DNA from: Burkholderia sp. IMCC1007 | GTDB lineage: Bacteria > Pseudomonadota > Gammaproteobacteria > Burkholderiales > Burkholderiaceae | DNA: 50,105 bases | Reading direction: 5' to 3' | Assembly: GCF_027257875.1 (NCBI RefSeq) | Contig: NZ_JAPVQY010000059.1 | Span: 1 to 50,105, forward strand | Shown here: positions 16,816 to 25,070 of the stretch, piece after piece | How the letters are laid out: every line of letters begins with the position of its first letter | Position numbering within the stretch: position 1 is the first letter of the stretch | The notes under the pieces: model-generated | Told to the model about the DNA's origin: nothing | Seen by the model: the letters and a program-made list of their open reading frames with translations, nothing else | The model's database searches: none | Translations under genes and position numbers: made by a program

Positions 16816-17000
16816 GATGCGATCAACGGCGGGAAGCAATACAACAAGGGGAATTCGACAAGCTGCGTCAGCCGATCACGGCCGACGAGCGCGGCAAGAT
16901 CGCGTATGCGCTCGCCTACAAGATGCGCCACGGGCTGCCACAGCACGCGTCACGCCGGAAGGAAGGGAACCCCGGCCCGGCCATGCCGGACGAGCCCGGG
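16816..17000 (+). pseudogene. Possible decayed small gene split at a G run
   Basis: Two adjoining frames read protein-like text: DAINGGKQYNKG (frame of 16816) and, after GGGG at 16848-16851, EFDKLRQPITADERGKIAYA then LAYKMRHGLP (frame of 16851). Adding one G would join them. The second frame has no stop before running antisense into the neighbouring phosphatase gene, so the C-terminus is lost. I do not recognise the family. It may also be chance. Confidence 0.3.
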
Positions 17001-17003
17001 TGC

Positions 17004-17666
17004 TCAAAGCACCTTGCGGTATCCGTCGTCGTCGCTCGCGGCTTCGAGATGCGACACGTCGGCCCACTGCACGACCTGCGCGTGACCGTCGACGTAATCG
17101 ACGACGTTGATGCTGGTGTTGAGCAGTTGATAGGTACGCGGCGCCGACAGTTCGATCCCGTTTGCAAAGCGGTACACGCAATCGAGCACGCCGCCGTGCG
17201 CGACGCACGCGATCCGGCCGCCCGGATGCGCGGCGACGATCGGTTCGAGCGCATGCAGCACGCGGTGATAGAACTCGCGCTGCGACTCGCCGCCATCGGG
17301 CGCGAAACCCGGGTCGCGGGTCTGCCATGCGGCATATGCGTCCGGAAAGCGCGTCTCGATCTCCGTGCTGTCATGGCCCTGGAACACGCCATACGCGCGT
17401 TCGCGCAGCCCTTCGCGCAACAGCAGCGGCAACCCGAGCGCATCGGCAAAGGGTTGCGCCGTCTGCTGCGCACGCATCAGGTCGCTCGAATAGACCGCAT
17501 CGAGCCGCTGGCCTTCGCGCGCTTCCCGCGCGAGCCGGGCGGCAAGCCGTTGCGCCTGGGCGAGCCCCGAGTCGGCCAGCGGGATGTCGATATGGCCCTG
17601 GATGCGTTTGATGCGGTTCCAGGCCGTCTCGCCATGGCGAATGAACAGAATCTGCGTAGTGGCCAT
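17004..17666 (-). CDS. Histidine phosphatase family protein (phosphoglycerate mutase-like)
   Basis: 220 residues. The phosphohistidine motif is ILFIRHGETAWN at residues 6-17; the second arginine lies in YSSDLMRAQQTAQPF, the acidic catalytic residue in RERAYGVFQG, and the second histidine in CVAHGGVLDCVYR. Such proteins include GpmB-like, cobalamin-pathway and general sugar phosphatases; the substrate cannot be fixed. It is read in the same direction as tyrS-dtd and starts 23 bases after the dtd stop, so it is probably the third gene of that operon. Confidence 0.88.
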   Translation of the reverse strand: MATTQILFIRHGETAWNRIKRIQGHIDIPLADSGLAQAQRLAARLAREAREGQRLDAVYSSDLMRAQQTAQPFADALGLPLLLREGLRERAYGVFQGHDSTEIETRFPDAYAAWQTRDPGFAPDGGESQREFYHRVLHALEPIVAAHPGGRIACVAHGGVLDCVYRFANGIELSAPRTYQLLNTSINVVDYVDGHAQVVQWADVSHLEAASDDDGYRKVL

Positions 17667-17689
17667 CGCGGCACGTCTCCGGGAAAGAA

Positions 17690-18148
17690 TCAGGACCGCA
17701 CTTGCAGCCAGAACGTCACGGGGCCGTCGTTGACCAGCGACACCTGCATGTCGGCGCCGAACTCGCCCGTCTCGACGACCGGATGACGCGCGCGCGCGGC
17801 TGCGACGAAATAGTCGAACAGGCGCGCGCCTTCGTCGGGCGGCGCAGCCGGCGTGAAGCTCGGACGCAGCCCGCTGTTGGTATCGGCCGCGAGCGTGAAC
17901 TGCGACACGAGCAGCAGGCCGCCTGCGCGGCCTTCGCCGTCGATGTTCGATACCGGCAGGTTGATCTTGCCGGCCGCGTCGCTGAACACGCGGTAGCCGA
18001 GCAGCTTCGCGAGCAGCTTGTCGGCCGCGGCCTCGGTGTCGCCGCGTTCTGCGCAGACCAGGGCGAGCAGCCCCGCGCCGATCTCGCCCGTCGTGCGGCC
18101 GCCGACGCGCACGTCGGCGCGCGTCACGCGCTGGATCAGCGCGATCAT
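17690..18148 (-). CDS. dtd: D-aminoacyl-tRNA deacylase
   Basis: 152 residues. DTD removes D-amino acids wrongly attached to tRNA. Signature motifs are present: MIALIQRVTRADV at the start, LLVSQFTLAAD (SQFTL motif) and NDGPVTFWL (the NxGPxT motif with the cross-subunit Gly-cisPro). Its ATG overlaps the tyrS TGA (ATGA). The pairing is logical, since TyrRS is the synthetase known for mischarging D-tyrosine. Confidence 0.97.
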   Translation of the reverse strand: MIALIQRVTRADVRVGGRTTGEIGAGLLALVCAERGDTEAAADKLLAKLLGYRVFSDAAGKINLPVSNIDGEGRAGGLLLVSQFTLAADTNSGLRPSFTPAAPPDEGARLFDYFVAAARARHPVVETGEFGADMQVSLVNDGPVTFWLQVRS

Positions 18149-19386
18149 GCGGTCAGCGTGACGCGTGCGAAGCGGCGCTTGCCGACCTGGACCACGAACT
18201 CGCCGGCCTCGACCTTCAGGCCCTTGTCGGACACGGTCGCGCCGTCGATCTTCACGCCGCCCTGCTCGATGTTGCGCAGCGCTTCGCTGGTCGACGGCAC
18301 GAGGCCGGCCTGCTTCAGCAGCTGGCCGATCGCGAGCGGCGCGCCCGCGAGCGTGACCGACGGGATATCGTCCGGCACGCCGCCCTTCGCGCGGTGGTTG
18401 AAATCCTCCAGCGCACGCTCGGCATCGGCCTGCGAGTGGAAGCGCGCGACGATCTCCTGCGCGAGCAGCACCTTGAAGTCGCGCGGATTGCGGCCGCCTT
18501 CGGCCTCGCGCTTGAAGCCGGCGATCTCGTCGAGGCTGCGGAACGACAGCAGCTCGAAGTAACGCCACATCAGCGTGTCCGAGATGCTCATCAGCTTGCC
18601 GAACATGTCGGTCGGCTTCTCGCTGATGCCGACGTAGTTGCCCTTCGACTTCGACATCTTCTCGACGCCGTCGAGGCCTTCGAGCAGCGGCATCGTCAGG
18701 ATGCACTGCTGTTCCTGGCCGTACTGCTTCTGCAGTTCGCGGCCGACGAGCAGGTTGAACTTCTGGTCGGTGCCGCCGAGTTCGAGATCGGCGTTCAGCG
18801 CGACGGAGTCGTAGCCCTGCATCAGCGGGTACAGGAATTCGTGGATCGAGATCGGCACGCCGCCCTGGAAGCGCTTCGTGAAGTCCTCGCGCTCGAGGAT
18901 CCGCGCAACGGTGTAGCGCGACGCGAGCTTGATCATCCCGTCGGCGCCGAGCGGCATCGACCATTCGCTGTTGTAGCGGATCTCGGTCTTGTCGCGATCG
19001 AGCACGAGCGCGGCCTGCTCGAAGTAGGTCTTCGCGTTCGATTCGATCTGCTCGCGCGTGAGCGGCGGGCGCGTCGCGTTGCGGCCCGACGGATCGCCGA
19101 TCAGCGACGTGAAATCGCCGATCAGGAAAATCACCGTGTGGCCGAGGTCCTGCAGTTGGCGCATCTTGTTCAGCACGACCGTATGGCCGATGTGGATATC
19201 GGGCGCGGTCGGATCAAGGCCGAGCTTGATACGCAGCGGCGTGCCGGTGGCTGCGCTGCGCGCGAGCTTCTGCGCGAACTCTTCCTCGATCAGCAGTTCG
19301 TCGACGCCGCGCTTCGTGACGGCAAGCGCATGGCGGACTTCGTCGGTGATCGGGAAAACAGGCTTGGAACTGGGTTCGGTGCTCAT
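18145..19386 (-). CDS. tyrS: Tyrosyl-tRNA synthetase
   Basis: 413 residues. Class I synthetase: HIGH motif in DIHIGHTVVLNKM near residue 66, KMSKS in VEKMSKSKGNYVG near 248, tyrosine-binding residues around GGTDQKFNLLVGRELQ, and a C-terminal S4 RNA-binding domain ending GEFVVQVGKRRFARV. The HIGH-rather-than-HLGH form and overall length fit the TyrZ-like (TyrRS type 2) branch. Divergent from anmK. Confidence 0.97.
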   Translation of the reverse strand: MSTEPSSKPVFPITDEVRHALAVTKRGVDELLIEEEFAQKLARSAATGTPLRIKLGLDPTAPDIHIGHTVVLNKMRQLQDLGHTVIFLIGDFTSLIGDPSGRNATRPPLTREQIESNAKTYFEQAALVLDRDKTEIRYNSEWSMPLGADGMIKLASRYTVARILEREDFTKRFQGGVPISIHEFLYPLMQGYDSVALNADLELGGTDQKFNLLVGRELQKQYGQEQQCILTMPLLEGLDGVEKMSKSKGNYVGISEKPTDMFGKLMSISDTLMWRYFELLSFRSLDEIAGFKREAEGGRNPRDFKVLLAQEIVARFHSQADAERALEDFNHRAKGGVPDDIPSVTLAGAPLAIGQLLKQAGLVPSTSEALRNIEQGGVKIDGATVSDKGLKVEAGEFVVQVGKRRFARVTLTA

Positions 19387-19528
19387 CGGTGCCAGGAAGA
19401 ATGTCGCAAAGACAGGGATTTTCCCATAACTTGCGCGCGCATCGCTTAACGACGCATCAGGTTACGCGGATAATCGGGCGCAACGCGCGCGGCATCGGCC
19501 CGCGGCGCATGATCCAGGAGAACCCAAC

Positions 19529-20677
19529 GTGGCGCATCGACATCCGCAACCCGCCCACCCTGCCGACGGCATCTACTTCGGGCTGATGTCGGGAACCAGC
19601 ATGGATGGCGTCGACGGCGTCGCCGTGCGTTTCGAGGCCGGCCGCGCGCCGGTCGTGCTCGCGGAAGCGTTCGTCGGCTTCGCGCAATCGCTGCGCGACG
19701 CGCTGTTCGCGCTGCAGCAGCCCGGCGACAACGAGATCGATCGCGAATCGATCGCCGCGAACGCGCTCGTCGCACGCTACGCGGTGTGCTGCCACGAGTT
19801 GCAGCGCACGGCCGGGCTGTCGCGCGACGAGATCCGCGCGATCGGCGTGCACGGTCAGACGGTGCGGCACCGGCCCGAGCGCGGCTATACGCGCCAGCTC
19901 AACAATCCGGCACTGCTCGCCGAACTCACCGGGATCGACGTGATCGCCGATTTCCGCAGCCGCGACGTGGCCGCCGGCGGCCATGGCGCACCGCTCGCGC
20001 CCGGGTTCCACGCGACGGTGTTCGGCGCGCCGGGCGAGACGCGCGTCGTGTGCAACCTGGGCGGCATCAGCAACATCACGATCCTGCCGGCCGAAGGCGG
20101 CGACGTGCGCGGCTTCGACTGCGGGCCCGCCAATGCGCTGATCGATGCGTGGGCAACCCGCCACCTCGGCAAGGCGTACGACGAAGGCGGCAAGTTCGCC
20201 GCACGCGGCACCGTGCACGCGCCACTGCTCGACGCGCTGCTCGACGAACCGTACTTCAGCGCACCACCGCCGAAGAGCACCGGCCGCGACCTGTTCAATC
20301 CCGCGTGGCTGGACGCGAAGCTCGCCGGTTTTGCGCAGGTGGCGCCGGAGGATGTGCAGGCGACGCTGACGGCGCTCACCGCCGTGTCGGTCGCACGCGA
20401 GATCGCGCAGCATGCGGCGGGCTGCAAGGCCGTGTTCGTGTGCGGCGGCGGCGCGCGCAATCCGGTGCTGCTCGCGGCGCTCGGGGATGCGTTGCAGAAA
20501 GCCGGCGTACCGGCGAGCGTCGACACGACGGCCGCGCTCGGCGTGCCGCCGCAGCAAGTCGAGGCGCTGGCGTTCGCGTGGCTCGGGTATCGCTTCACCG
20601 CGCGCCAGCCCGGCAATCTCGCGAGCGTGACGGGTGCGGCCGGCGAGCGCGTGCTCGGCGCACTGTATCCGCGCTGA
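19529..20677 (+). CDS. anmK: Anhydro-N-acetylmuramic acid kinase
   Basis: 382 residues from GTG 19529. The start is decided by AGGAG at 19516-19520, nine bases upstream; no ATG fits. AnmK opens and phosphorylates 1,6-anhydro-MurNAc to MurNAc-6-P in cell-wall recycling. Motifs: FGLMSGTSMDGVD (ATP phosphate loop), VHGQTVRHRP, VCNLGGISNIT, DCGPANALID and VCGGGARNP. Cytosolic. A TAAT-containing -10-like site lies near 19468. It stands alone, followed by a bidirectional terminator. Confidence 0.96.
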   Translation: MAHRHPQPAHPADGIYFGLMSGTSMDGVDGVAVRFEAGRAPVVLAEAFVGFAQSLRDALFALQQPGDNEIDRESIAANALVARYAVCCHELQRTAGLSRDEIRAIGVHGQTVRHRPERGYTRQLNNPALLAELTGIDVIADFRSRDVAAGGHGAPLAPGFHATVFGAPGETRVVCNLGGISNITILPAEGGDVRGFDCGPANALIDAWATRHLGKAYDEGGKFAARGTVHAPLLDALLDEPYFSAPPPKSTGRDLFNPAWLDAKLAGFAQVAPEDVQATLTALTAVSVAREIAQHAAGCKAVFVCGGGARNPVLLAALGDALQKAGVPASVDTTAALGVPPQQVEALAFAWLGYRFTARQPGNLASVTGAAGERVLGALYPR

Positions 20678-20708
20678 CGCGCCCCGCGCGGTCATGCCGC
20701 GCATGGGC

Positions 20709-20738
20709 AAAAAAAACGGGGCATCAAGCCCCGCTTTT
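20709..20738. terminator. Bidirectional terminator between anmK and erpA
   Basis: CGGGGC and GCCCCG around ATCAA, with seven A on the left and four T on the right. It serves the convergent anmK and erpA genes. Confidence 0.85.
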
Positions 20739-20772
20739 CATTCCGGCGAACCGGACAGGATTCGTCGTGCGC

Positions 20773-21144
20773 TCAGACCGAGAACGACGAGCCGCACCCG
20801 CAGGTGGTCGTTGCGTTCGGGTTCTTGATCACGAACTGCGCGCCGTTGATGTCGTCCTTGTAGTCGATCTCGGCGCCGACCAGGTACTGGTAGCTCATCG
20901 AGTCGATCAGGAGCTGGACGCCGTTCTTGTTCATCACGGTGTCGTCCTCGTTGACTTCCTCGTCGAACGTGAAGCCATACTGGAAGCCCGAGCAGCCGCC
21001 GCCTTGCACGAACACGCGCAGCTTCAGGTCGGGATTGCCCTCTTCGTCGATCAGTTGCTTGACCTTGTCGGCCGCGGCGTCGGTAAAGACGAACGGTACC
21101 GGCATTTCGGTGGTCGTTGCTGCGGATTCGGTAACAGCGTTCAT
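20773..21144 (-). CDS. erpA: Iron-sulfur cluster insertion protein ErpA
   Basis: 123 residues, A-type carrier. The three cluster-binding cysteines are in GGGCSGFQYGF and CGCGSSFSV. ErpA passes [4Fe-4S] clusters to apoproteins such as those of isoprenoid synthesis and respiration. The N-terminal 15 residues are variable. GGAG lies before ATG 21144, and a -10 box TACAAT is at 21178-21173 on the minus strand, giving a leader of about 22 bases. Confidence 0.96.
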   Translation of the reverse strand: MNAVTESAATTTEMPVPFVFTDAAADKVKQLIDEEGNPDLKLRVFVQGGGCSGFQYGFTFDEEVNEDDTVMNKNGVQLLIDSMSYQYLVGAEIDYKDDINGAQFVIKNPNATTTCGCGSSFSV

Positions 21145-21172
21145 GCGAACTCTCCAAAAAGCTTTAGCCGCT

Positions 21173-21178
21173 ATTGTA
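21173..21178 (-). promoter_or_regulatory. -10 box TACAAT, erpA promoter
   Basis: Reads TACAAT on the minus strand about 30 bases before the erpA ATG, with GGAG between. I see no IscR- or Fur-like operator with confidence. Confidence 0.5.
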
Positions 21179-21275
21179 GGGCCGATCAGAAGATCGTGCT
21201 GATGTCCATGAAATCAATAGGTTCTTGTTGATTCCAATGCGCGGTGCGGCCCGTGGCGCGCCATCGCGCGGACAT

Positions 21276-21311
21276 AAAAAAACCGCCAGTGCGAACGCTG
21301 GCGGTTTTTTC
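21276..21311. terminator. Terminator after rpsI
   Basis: AAACCGCCAG and CTGGCGGTTT around TGCGAACG, with A and T runs on both sides. It ends the rplM-rpsI operon, read leftward, 41 bases after the rpsI stop. Confidence 0.9.
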
Positions 21312-21351
21312 GGCGAGCGCCGCCCGAAAGCGGCGCGGCCAGGAAGCGAAA

Positions 21352-21744
21352 TTAACGCTTCGAGAACTGCTTTGCGCGACGTGCCTTGCGCAGACCAACC
21401 TTCTTACGCTCGACTTCACGCGCATCGCGCGTGACGAAGCCTGCGTTCGACAGCGACGGCTTCAGCGTTGCGTCGTAGTCGATCAGTGCACGGGTGATGC
21501 CGTGGCGCACTGCGCCTGCCTGACCCGTTTCACCGCCGCCGTTGACGTTCACCTTGATGTCGAACGTCTGGCCGTGGTTCGTGAGTTCCAGCGGTTGACG
21601 CACGATCATCAGCGACGTTTCGCGCGAGAAGTAGTCAGCGATGGGCTTGCCGTTGACGATGATATCGCCCTTGCCAGCCTTGATGAAGACACGTGCGACT
21701 GCGCTCTTGCGGCGGCCCGTACCGTAGTTCCAGTTACCGATCAT
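21352..21744 (-). CDS. rpsI: 30S ribosomal protein S9
   Basis: 130 residues. Complete uS9: YGTGRRKSAVARVFIKAGKG near the start, the VNGGGETGQAGAVRHGI signature, and the basic tail KKVGLRKARRAKQFSKR that reaches the ribosomal P site. It lies ten bases after rplM in the usual rplM-rpsI operon. Confidence 0.99.
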   Translation of the reverse strand: MIGNWNYGTGRRKSAVARVFIKAGKGDIIVNGKPIADYFSRETSLMIVRQPLELTNHGQTFDIKVNVNGGGETGQAGAVRHGITRALIDYDATLKPSLSNAGFVTRDAREVERKKVGLRKARRAKQFSKR

Positions 21745-21754
21745 GTGGGTCCCC

Positions 21755-22183
21755 TTAGATCTCGAGCGCCTTCGGCTGTTGAGCCGAGTGCGGATGCGTC
21801 GCTTCTGCGTAGACCTTCAGCTTCTTGATCATCGCGTAGCCGAGCGGGCCCTTCGGCAGCATGCCCTTGACCGCCTTCTCGAGCGCACGGCCCGGGAAGC
21901 GCTCTTGCATCTTGCCGAACGTCGTTTCATAGATACCGCCCGGGTAGCCCGAGTGACGGTAGTACTTCTTGTCCAGCGTCTTGTTGCCCGTGACCTTCAA
22001 CTTGCTCGCGTTGACGATGATGATGAAATCACCGGTGTCGACGTGCGGAGTGAACTCAGGCTTGTGCTTGCCGCGCAGACGGCGTGCCACTTCGCTGGCA
22101 ACACGGCCGAGAACCTTATCCGTCGCGTCAATCACGTACCATTCGCGCGTCACCTCATGGGCTTTTGCGGAAAACGTCTTCAT
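21755..22183 (-). CDS. rplM: 50S ribosomal protein L13
   Basis: 142 residues from ATG 22183, the E. coli length. Complete uL13: WYVIDATDKVLGRVASEVAR at the start, and the signature from KMLP-like segment KGMLPKGPLGYAMIKKLKVY onward. First gene of rplM-rpsI. It has a leader of about 115 bases. Confidence 0.99.
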   Translation of the reverse strand: MKTFSAKAHEVTREWYVIDATDKVLGRVASEVARRLRGKHKPEFTPHVDTGDFIIIVNASKLKVTGNKTLDKKYYRHSGYPGGIYETTFGKMQERFPGRALEKAVKGMLPKGPLGYAMIKKLKVYAEATHPHSAQQPKALEI

Positions 22184-22304
22184 GATCGATCCAAAAAAAA
22201 TGCTTTGCCCGGTGTGTTTGTCCTGCTTGTCTGAGTGCGCTTCGAGGCGCGGTGCAGGCTCTCCCTGTTCTTTTTCCGTGGGCATGAATGCGGAAAAGCC
22301 CTGA

Positions 22305-22334
22305 ATTATAAAGGAAATACCGCAACACGGTCAA
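22305..22334 (-). promoter_or_regulatory. Strong promoter of rplM-rpsI
   Basis: On the minus strand TTGACC (22334-22329), an 18-base spacer and a perfect TATAAT (22310-22305). The start would be near 22298, leaving a 115-base leader before rplM, long enough for the autogenous control known for this operon in other bacteria; the control element itself I cannot identify. Confidence 0.75.
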
Positions 22335-22370
22335 AGAGAATCCACGAGCGGTGCTCACCGCGCGCGAAAT

Positions 22371-22392
22371 GGGCCAGAATTGGGCCAGAATT
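22371..22392 (+). repeat. Exact tandem repeat of 11 bp
   Basis: GGGCCAGAATT occurs twice head to tail between the rplM promoter and the DUF1090-like gene. Function unknown; it could be an operator for the rightward gene. Confidence 0.7.
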
Positions 22393-22506
22393 CGATCGTG
22401 CCCCGACAAGCCAGGCGAACCGAGCGCCCGGCGGCGGCACCCATCGACGCGCGGCGCCGGACCTTGCCGCGCGCTACCGGTCGACTCAGGACAACAACAA
22501 ACAAAC

Positions 22507-22812
22507 ATGACGAAACAACGACTTACGCCCTTTCTCGCGGCCGCGCTGCTGGCCGCCGCGACGCCCGCCGTCGCCGCCCGCACCGCGTGCGAAGCCAAGC
22601 TCGACGCGCTCGATGCGCGCATCGCCGACGCCCGCGGCGCCCATGCCGAGGAGCGCGTCGCCCGCCTGCGCGCAGTCCGCGAACGCGTGCGCCATTTCTG
22701 CGCGCGCGGCCACGGCCATGCGTCCGCCGCACACGCGTCCGCGCCGGCCGGCCGTTCCGGGCGCGCATCGCCCGACGCGGCGTCGCAACCGGGCGCACGG
22801 CAACCCGCATAA
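22507..22812 (+). CDS. Small periplasmic protein, DUF1090-like
   Basis: 101 residues. A Sec signal peptide (residues 1-23, FLAAALLAAATPAVAA) is followed by ACEAKLDALDARIADARG and a helix ending RLRAVRERVRHFC; the two cysteines about 37 residues apart and the E/K/R-rich coiled helix resemble the DUF1090 (YqjC) family. The remaining tail is His/Ala/Ser rich and looks disordered. Function unknown. No clear Shine-Dalgarno site precedes ATG 22507. No plus-strand terminator with a T run follows. Confidence 0.65.
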   Translation: MTKQRLTPFLAAALLAAATPAVAARTACEAKLDALDARIADARGAHAEERVARLRAVRERVRHFCARGHGHASAAHASAPAGRSGRASPDAASQPGARQPA

Positions 22813-22867
22813 GCGGTTCGAAGCGGGTTTCGGCCCGCGCAAGCTGCGCGCCGATGTTTGCATGGGA

Positions 22868-22962
22868 CGAAAAAAAGCCCGAACGGCTGGTTCGGGCTTA
22901 ATCCACCTTTGGAGGAGGGTGGAGGAGACATGGGGAGGTTGCCGCAGCGCGACAACCAATGG
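22868..22962 (-). ncRNA. Candidate small RNA with anti-Shine-Dalgarno loop
   Basis: About 95 bases read on the minus strand between a consensus -10 box and a rho-independent terminator, with no open frame. Starting near 22962, the predicted RNA has hairpin 1 (22957-22937; GGTTGTCGC with GCGGCAACC, one G-U pair, 3-base loop), a C-rich single strand (22936-22924) containing CCCCATGTCTCC, hairpin 2 (22923-22902; TCCACC with GGTGGA) whose ten-base loop is CTCCTCCAAA, and a terminator hairpin ending in seven U. The loop is complementary to Shine-Dalgarno sequences, the design of Hfq-assisted or CcsR-like C-rich sRNAs. Name and targets unknown. The terminator's T run exists only on the minus strand, which fixes the direction. 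Confidence 0.7.
22870..22899 (-). terminator. Terminator of the candidate small RNA
   Basis: On the minus strand AGCCCGAAC, loop CAGCC, GTTCGGGCT, then seven T. On the plus strand no T run follows, so it cannot well serve the DUF1090-like gene. Confidence 0.85.
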
Positions 22963-22967
22963 AGCCC

Positions 22968-22996
22968 ATTATACGAACGCGTGGCCGACTGCACAA
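22968..22996 (-). promoter_or_regulatory. Promoter of the candidate small RNA
   Basis: Perfect TATAAT at 22973-22968 (minus), preceded after 17 bases by TTGTGC (22996-22991). The -10 is ideal and the -35 keeps TTG. No coding frame lies downstream before the terminator. Confidence 0.65.
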
Positions 22997-23276
22997 GAAA
23001 ATTTGCATTGCGAAATCGAAAACCATAATGCGGAATCACGGCAATTCGCCGAGACGATCCGCTTTCCTGTTTGCAATCAATGAACTAAGCAACATTCACC
23101 CGGCCGGGAATCGGTCCCATCTAGAGCAAAACCCCTAAGAACCGCAGGGAAATCGCCGCACCGCGCGTCGGCTCCGCGAGTGCGGCGTTTCGCGTCGTGC
23201 AGCGCATCAGCCGAGCGCAGCGCCGCGGGCTACAATGCCGGATCGAATCCGAATCAGGCAACGCTGGAGTGCAAGC

Positions 23277-23699
23277 ATGGAATGCAAAGTAAACTGGATG
23301 GGTCAGGACGGCATGGCGTTTTCGGCCCAGACCGGAAGCGGCCACCTAGTCGCGATGGACGGCGCACCGGAAGGCGGCGGCCATAACCTCGCGCCGCGCC
23401 CGATGGAAATGGTGCTGGTCGGCACCGGCGGCTGCACCGCGTACGACGTCGTGCTGATCCTGAAGAAAAGCCGCCAGGAAGTGACCGGCTGCTCGGTCAC
23501 GCTGAAGGCGGAGCGCGCGAGCGAAGATCCGAAGGTGTTCACGAAGGTGCACTTCCACTTCACCGTCACGGGCCGCAACCTGAACCCGGCCACGGTCGAG
23601 CGTGCGATCAATCTGTCGCACGACAAGTACTGCTCCGCGTCGATCATGATCGCGAAGACGGCCGAACTCACGCACTCGTTCGACATCGTCGCGTCCTGA
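23277..23699 (+). CDS. OsmC family protein
   Basis: 140 residues from ATG 23277. OsmC/Ohr fold: the two redox cysteines are in GTGGCTAYDVV and VTGCSV or, more likely by family alignment, Cys in GGCTA and Cys in DKYCSASIMI, with RPMEMVLVG between strands. Members reduce organic peroxides or, in the YhfA subgroup, have unknown role; the length and EGGGHNLAPRPMEM fit the YhfA-like subgroup. A -10 box TACAAT is at 23231-23236, predicting a 34-base leader. Confidence 0.88.
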   Translation: MECKVNWMGQDGMAFSAQTGSGHLVAMDGAPEGGGHNLAPRPMEMVLVGTGGCTAYDVVLILKKSRQEVTGCSVTLKAERASEDPKVFTKVHFHFTVTGRNLNPATVERAINLSHDKYCSASIMIAKTAELTHSFDIVAS

Positions 23700-23718
23700 A
23701 CGCACGGCGGCCGCGGAT

Positions 23719-23757
23719 AAAAAAGGGCCGGCGCTCCTCGCGGAGCGCCGGCCTTTT
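23719..23757. terminator. Strong bidirectional terminator between osmC-like gene and rnpB
   Basis: Twelve-base arms GGCCGGCGCTCC and GGAGCGCCGGCC around TCGC, with A run left and T run right. It ends both the OsmC gene and the leftward RNase P RNA. Confidence 0.9.
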
Positions 23758-23771
23758 CGTATTCGAGCGGC

Positions 23772-24182
<411 letters not shown>

Positions 24183-24188
24183 GTGCGC

Positions 24189-24194
24189 ATTCTA
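24189..24194 (-). promoter_or_regulatory. -10 box TAGAAT of rnpB
   Basis: TAGAAT on the minus strand, seven bases before the inferred 5' end of RNase P RNA. It lies at the very 3' end of the upstream DUF3025 coding region. Confidence 0.6.
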
Positions 24195-25070
24195 GCACTG
24201 CGCGCCGCCGCCGGCAGCGCGCGAGCGGCGGCCGCTGCGAAAAACGGCCGGATCGTCGTAGAACGCGGGCGCGGCATTCGCATCGCACCAGCCCGGCACA
24301 CCAAGCACCGGAAGCGGCGAAAAATCGCGGCTCGTCAGGTTGCGGGCGGCCAGTTCGCCGGCGAGCCGCGCATCGACATGCGCGGCTCGCGCGGTGTCGG
24401 GCCACGAAAAATAGTCCGCACTCACTTCGATGATCCACGTGTGCGCGGTACACGATTTGTAAGGCGTGACGAGCTGCTCGAGCAGTGCATGGCCGACGAG
24501 CCGCGTCTCGCAGCGCGTGCCCCACGCATCGCGCGCCGCGACCAGCAGGCGCTGCCAGTCGAACCCGCGCAGCGCGTCGGCGAGCGCCGGGTCGGCCGTC
24601 GCGAACACGGCGGCGTTCTCGTCGAACAGCGTGAGCGCATCGCGCAGCGGGCCGCGCACGGGGCCGACCCCGCCCGCGGCGTCGATTGCCGCGGCCTGGC
24701 GCGCGTTCAGCGTGGCCTTGGTGCGCGGATACGCGAACCACACGAGCGCATTGAAGAAGTCGTGAAGATTGTGGCGGGTGGGCACACCGCCGGTGTCGGC
24801 GATATGGGTTTCGTATGCGACGCCGGACGGCAGCTCGCGTTGCGGCACGAAGCGCAGCGGCCTGCCGCGGCCGCTCGCGCGATCACCGTCGCGCAGCGCG
24901 CCGTTCAGCGCGTCGAGCAGCGCGGCCTCGCCGTCGCGCGCGGCCGCCTGCAGCGCACGGCCGGGCTCCGCGTATTGCATGAGCCACGGCGCGGACCAGT
25001 CGATCCGCGCGAAATCCGCCGCGCCGACGCCGGCCGTCAAGCCGGCCCCGCGCGACGGCGTACCGCTCAC
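24192..25070 (-). CDS. DUF3025 domain-containing protein
   Basis: 292 residues from GTG 25070. The GTG overlaps the pyrC stop as GTGA (25070-25067), the same coupling as an ATGA overlap, which decides the start. The body matches DUF3025: YETHIADTGGVPTRHNLHDF, FFNALVWFAYPRTKATLNARQ, LFDENAAVFAT and VGHALLEQLVTPYKSCTAH. The His/Asn-rich HNLHDFFNALVW and the Lys/Asn patch look catalytic but no function is known. It is tied to pyrC by translational coupling. Confidence 0.85.
   Translation of the reverse strand: MSGTPSRGAGLTAGVGAADFARIDWSAPWLMQYAEPGRALQAAARDGEAALLDALNGALRDGDRASGRGRPLRFVPQRELPSGVAYETHIADTGGVPTRHNLHDFFNALVWFAYPRTKATLNARQAAAIDAAGGVGPVRGPLRDALTLFDENAAVFATADPALADALRGFDWQRLLVAARDAWGTRCETRLVGHALLEQLVTPYKSCTAHTWIIEVSADYFSWPDTARAAHVDARLAGELAARNLTSRDFSPLPVLGVPGWCDANAAPAFYDDPAVFRSGRRSRAAGGGAQC

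Noticed and set aside
22908..22930. GGAGGAGGGTGGAGGAG on the plus strand as a ribosome site
   Set aside because: No plus-strand start codon with a reading frame follows; the minus-strand reading as the C-rich part of a small RNA explains it.
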